DNA of 34,816 nt from an uncultured Acidimicrobiaceae bacterium. GTDB taxonomy: Bacteria > Actinomycetota > Acidimicrobiia > Spongiisociales > UBA5794. This document shows positions 32,623 to 34,816 of the stretch, piece after piece. Where the stretch lies: the NCBI GenBank assembly GCA_947258375.1, contig CAMYIJ010000028.1:1-34816 (forward strand), in the 5' to 3' direction. Numbering within the stretch: position 1 is the first letter of the stretch; each line of letters opens with the position of its first letter. The notes below the pieces were generated by a model that ran no database searches, was not told the origin of the DNA, and was given only the letters and a program-made list of their open reading frames with translations. Both the position numbers and the translations under genes were made by a program.

Positions 32623-33650
32623 CCCACCCGCTCCAGCCACAGGACCGGGTTCTTGATCTCGTCGAGAGTGGGCAGATTGGCCGGGCTTTCCCACGCCTTG
32701 TTCAGCGAAGCCCAGTCGGCGTGGCGCTCGACACCGGCGATGAACTTGGCGCCGTCATCGTATTGGCGCATCTTCATCTCGAGCCCGACGAGGCGCATGA
32801 ACATTGCGGTGCGCGGATCCTGGCGGCGCTCCTTGAGCACTTGCGACATTCGCTCCTGAGTGACGAGCTCACGCGCTCCCACCCGGTCCATGACAACGTG
32901 GCCGTGGCCTTCGAGCAGCGACATCAATGCCTGGACCCGGTCGATTACGTCGCGTTGGGTGGAGGTGGCGAAGACGCCGAACAAACCGGTCTCATCCATG
33001 ATCGGCTCGCCAGAACGCGCCGCGGTAGCCAAATCGCCCGCGACCCGGCTCAATGTCCCCTTCTCGGGTACCGAGGCGGCCACCAGTTCGTTGACCAGAC
33101 CCAGGAAGTACTCCTTCATCCAGGGGACACCGAGGAATTGCAGGCGATGGGTGGCTTCGTGGAGGGCCACCCAGAAACGGAACTCCTGCGGGCGAAACTC
33201 GTGCTGGCGTTCCATCGCCAGGATGTTGGCCCCGACGAACATCACGGTGTCGCCATCCGACCCGTCGGCCCGAGGAAGAACCAGCTCGTACTGGCCGAGC
33301 ACCCGCCGGCTGAGCAAGCCGAGAACCGCTCCGAGCTCGGCGGCAGTGATCTTGGCGGCGATCTTGGCCCCGATCCCCTTCTGGGCGGCCAATCTCTCCT
33401 CGGCCGGCTTCACCAATGCCGAGAAGGAGCCGATGTTGGCCTCGACCCACTCCCTGCGTGACACGACGGCCACTTCGGCAATCCCCGGCGCGTGTAGCCC
33501 GGTCTCTTCCTCAACCATCGTCGTGGCGCGCATCACCAGCTGCGGCGCCTGCAGCGCGAAGCGGGCCTCGTGGTAGGTCCCGGCCAGCGGGTAGCGTCCC
33601 GTCATTCGCGACGCGACTCGAACCGCCTGATCCCAATCGATGGAGCTCAT
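32619..33650 (-). CDS. Zinc-dependent metalloprotease-like protein, DUF2342 family
   Basis: A 343-residue protein of the actinobacterial family containing Rv3626c, sometimes labelled coenzyme F420 biosynthesis-associated. It begins IDWDQAVRVASRM, which is typical. A HExxH zinc motif is visible (HEATH, residues 164-168, in FWVALHEATHRLQF). A second family segment, GHVVMDRVG, lies later. No signal peptide or membrane helix is seen. The ATG at 33650 is used; an extension to 33800 would cross the divergent CapA gene and has no family similarity. The neighbourhood with tilS and hpt matches other actinobacteria. Its natural substrate is unknown. Confidence 0.88.
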   Translation of the reverse strand: MSSIDWDQAVRVASRMTGRYPLAGTYHEARFALQAPQLVMRATTMVEEETGLHAPGIAEVAVVSRREWVEANIGSFSALVKPAEERLAAQKGIGAKIAAKITAAELGAVLGLLSRRVLGQYELVLPRADGSDGDTVMFVGANILAMERQHEFRPQEFRFWVALHEATHRLQFLGVPWMKEYFLGLVNELVAASVPEKGTLSRVAGDLATAARSGEPIMDETGLFGVFATSTQRDVIDRVQALMSLLEGHGHVVMDRVGARELVTQERMSQVLKERRQDPRTAMFMRLVGLEMKMRQYDDGAKFIAGVERHADWASLNKAWESPANLPTLDEIKNPVLWLERVG

Positions 33651-33713
33651 GTGAGGAAAGTTAGCCGCCCCCGGGCTTGGCTCCGACGTACCCAGGTGGG
33701 AGGCTCCTGGGAG

Positions 33714-34816
33714 ATGAGACTCCCCCGACGGCCCGTCGCGACGTTGATCGCGCTGATCACGCTCATCGGCGCGTGCGCCACAACGGACGAGGCCGCACAA
33801 TCGGGAGATCCGATCGCCGCCGAGGTAACGAGTTCCGTGACGACGCAGCTACCGGCCTCGACGACTACTGCGACGACGACATCAGCCACGATCACGCCGA
33901 CCACCACGTCAACCACCACAACCACCACTACCACCACGACAACAACGCTGCCCCCCTTCACCATCGGCTTTGCCGGTGATACTTCTCTGACTCACGGCCT
34001 GCACGGCCGCGATCCATTCGGCGAAATCACCGACGCGCTTGCCGCTCCCGACGTGATGATCGTCAACCTGGAGACGACCGTTGCCGAATCCGATGTCGGC
34101 GCCGCGATCCAGAAGCGCTTCACTTTCAAGTCGCCGCCGGTGACCGGAGATCTGCTGGCAGAGGCCGGAATCGATGTGGCCGCTCTGGCCAACAATCATG
34201 CCCTGGACTACGGACCGGACGCCGTGATCCGCACCATCGAGATTCTCAATGAGGCCGGGGTCGCCACCACCGGCACGGGAAAGACCTCAGAAGAGGCTTA
34301 CTCCGCCTTGCACTTCGATGTCTCAGGGTGGGACCTGGCAGTCCTGTCGTTTTCGCGGGTGCCGTGCGACTCGCCGGAGCCCGGCGAGAGCTACATCGAC
34401 GAGGTCGCCTGGGCATGTCCCCAGTTCGAGGACCGCACCATCGCGGCGGTCGCCGCGGCGGCAGATGCCGATTTCACAGTTGTGATGATCCACTGGGGAA
34501 TCCAGCGTGACGTGTGCCCGAGCGAGTATCAACGAGAGCTGGCGGCCGAATGGATCGCAGAGGGGGCCGACGCAGTGATCGGCAGCCATCCGCACGTGTT
34601 GCAGGGCGTCGAGAAGATCGACGACGCTTGGGTCGTTCACTCCACAGGGAATTTCGCGTTCCCGTCGGCGCGCAACGCGTCTTCGTACACCGCGCTGTTC
34701 ACGTTGCAGGTCACCGCTGACGGCGAACGATTGGAGGCGACCCCGATGCGAATTCAGCAGGGTCGTCCGGTCATGGCCACGACATCGCGCGCCGGTATCC
34801 TCGAGGATCTCACCAG
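33714..34816 (+). CDS. CapA-family lipoprotein (poly-gamma-glutamate synthesis type), cut by the right edge
   Basis: The frame opens at the ATG at 33714 behind a GGGAGG ribosome site and runs without a stop to the window end (367 codons visible). A lipoprotein signal peptide ends at LIGAC (Cys21). A Thr-rich linker follows (about residues 43-80), and then the CapA metallophosphatase-like domain. Visible motifs are IGFAGDTSLTHG, IVNLETTV, ALANNHALDYG, VMIHWG, IGSHPHVLQGVE and HSTGNF, the set of metal-binding Asp, Asn and His residues. CapA proteins act in polyglutamate capsule synthesis in Bacillus, but in actinobacteria the role is often unclear. It is divergent from the metalloprotease gene (63 bp apart). 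The C-terminus is outside the window. Confidence 0.9.
   Translation, partial: MRLPRRPVATLIALITLIGACATTDEAAQSGDPIAAEVTSSVTTQLPASTTTATTTSATITPTTTSTTTTTTTTTTTTLPPFTIGFAGDTSLTHGLHGRDPFGEITDALAAPDVMIVNLETTVAESDVGAAIQKRFTFKSPPVTGDLLAEAGIDVAALANNHALDYGPDAVIRTIEILNEAGVATTGTGKTSEEAYSALHFDVSGWDLAVLSFSRVPCDSPEPGESYIDEVAWACPQFEDRTIAAVAAAADADFTVVMIHWGIQRDVCPSEYQRELAAEWIAEGADAVIGSHPHVLQGVEKIDDAWVVHSTGNFAFPSARNASSYTALFTLQVTADGERLEATPMRIQQGRPVMATTSRAGILEDLT

Overview
The window is about 34.8 kb of high-GC bacterial chromosome, almost entirely protein coding, mostly on the minus strand, in tightly packed operons with many 4-bp ATGA/GTGA overlaps. Gene content and order point to an actinobacterium. Read from right to left, the housekeeping genes follow the order known from Mycobacterium tuberculosis (Rv3626c-like metalloprotease, tilS, hpt, ftsH, folP, folK, coaX, lysS, clpC, disA/radA, carD, ispF, cysS, rlmB). 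Thr/Ala/Pro-rich linkers behind lipoprotein signals and the long Lys/Ala tail on CarD suggest a deep branch such as Acidimicrobiia. That placement is inference and was not tested by phylogeny. Relative to the M. tuberculosis order, folE, folB, panC/panD, lsr2 and ispD are not at their expected places.

Layout, left to right. 1-2342: a possible promoter plus structured leader on the minus strand for a gene beyond the left edge, then an ECF sigma factor translationally coupled to a membrane-anchored beta-propeller-like protein. 2343-2949: a gene-poor stretch with a SEC-C motif remnant, a palindromic repeat and tRNA-Thr(TGT). 2950-5071: rlmB and cysS. 5174-7693: a plus-strand island with a glycerophosphodiester phosphodiesterase, an alpha/beta hydrolase, and an unusual protein made of the ClpC N-terminal domain joined to three membrane helices, with no ATPase. 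7698-13312: ispF, a PIN/TRAM membrane protein, a small membrane protein, carD, disA and radA on the minus strand. 13424-14573: clustered palindromes, a 42-residue single-pass membrane protein, and a plus-strand zinc-ribbon/TM/discoidin-like protein.

14597-20003 is a BMP/PnrA-type ABC importer (two permeases, a double-NBD ATPase and a lipoprotein receptor), with a strong terminator between the receptor and the transporter genes. 20135-24044 holds an inverted heptamer-repeat element touching the clpC stop codon, clpC with an inverted repeat and T-run in its leader, and a divergent polyprenyl diphosphate synthase gene. 24328-34816 holds lysS-coaX, the folate genes folK and folP separated by a catalytically dead dual-specificity-phosphatase-like protein, ftsH, hpt, tilS, the DUF2342 metalloprotease, and a divergent CapA-family lipoprotein cut by the right edge.

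The most interesting points are the ClpC N-domain membrane protein, a DisA whose conserved RHR motif reads RFR, the histone-H1-like tail on CarD, the pseudophosphatase in the folate operon, and several families of intergenic palindromes. No phage, IS element or CRISPR array was seen.
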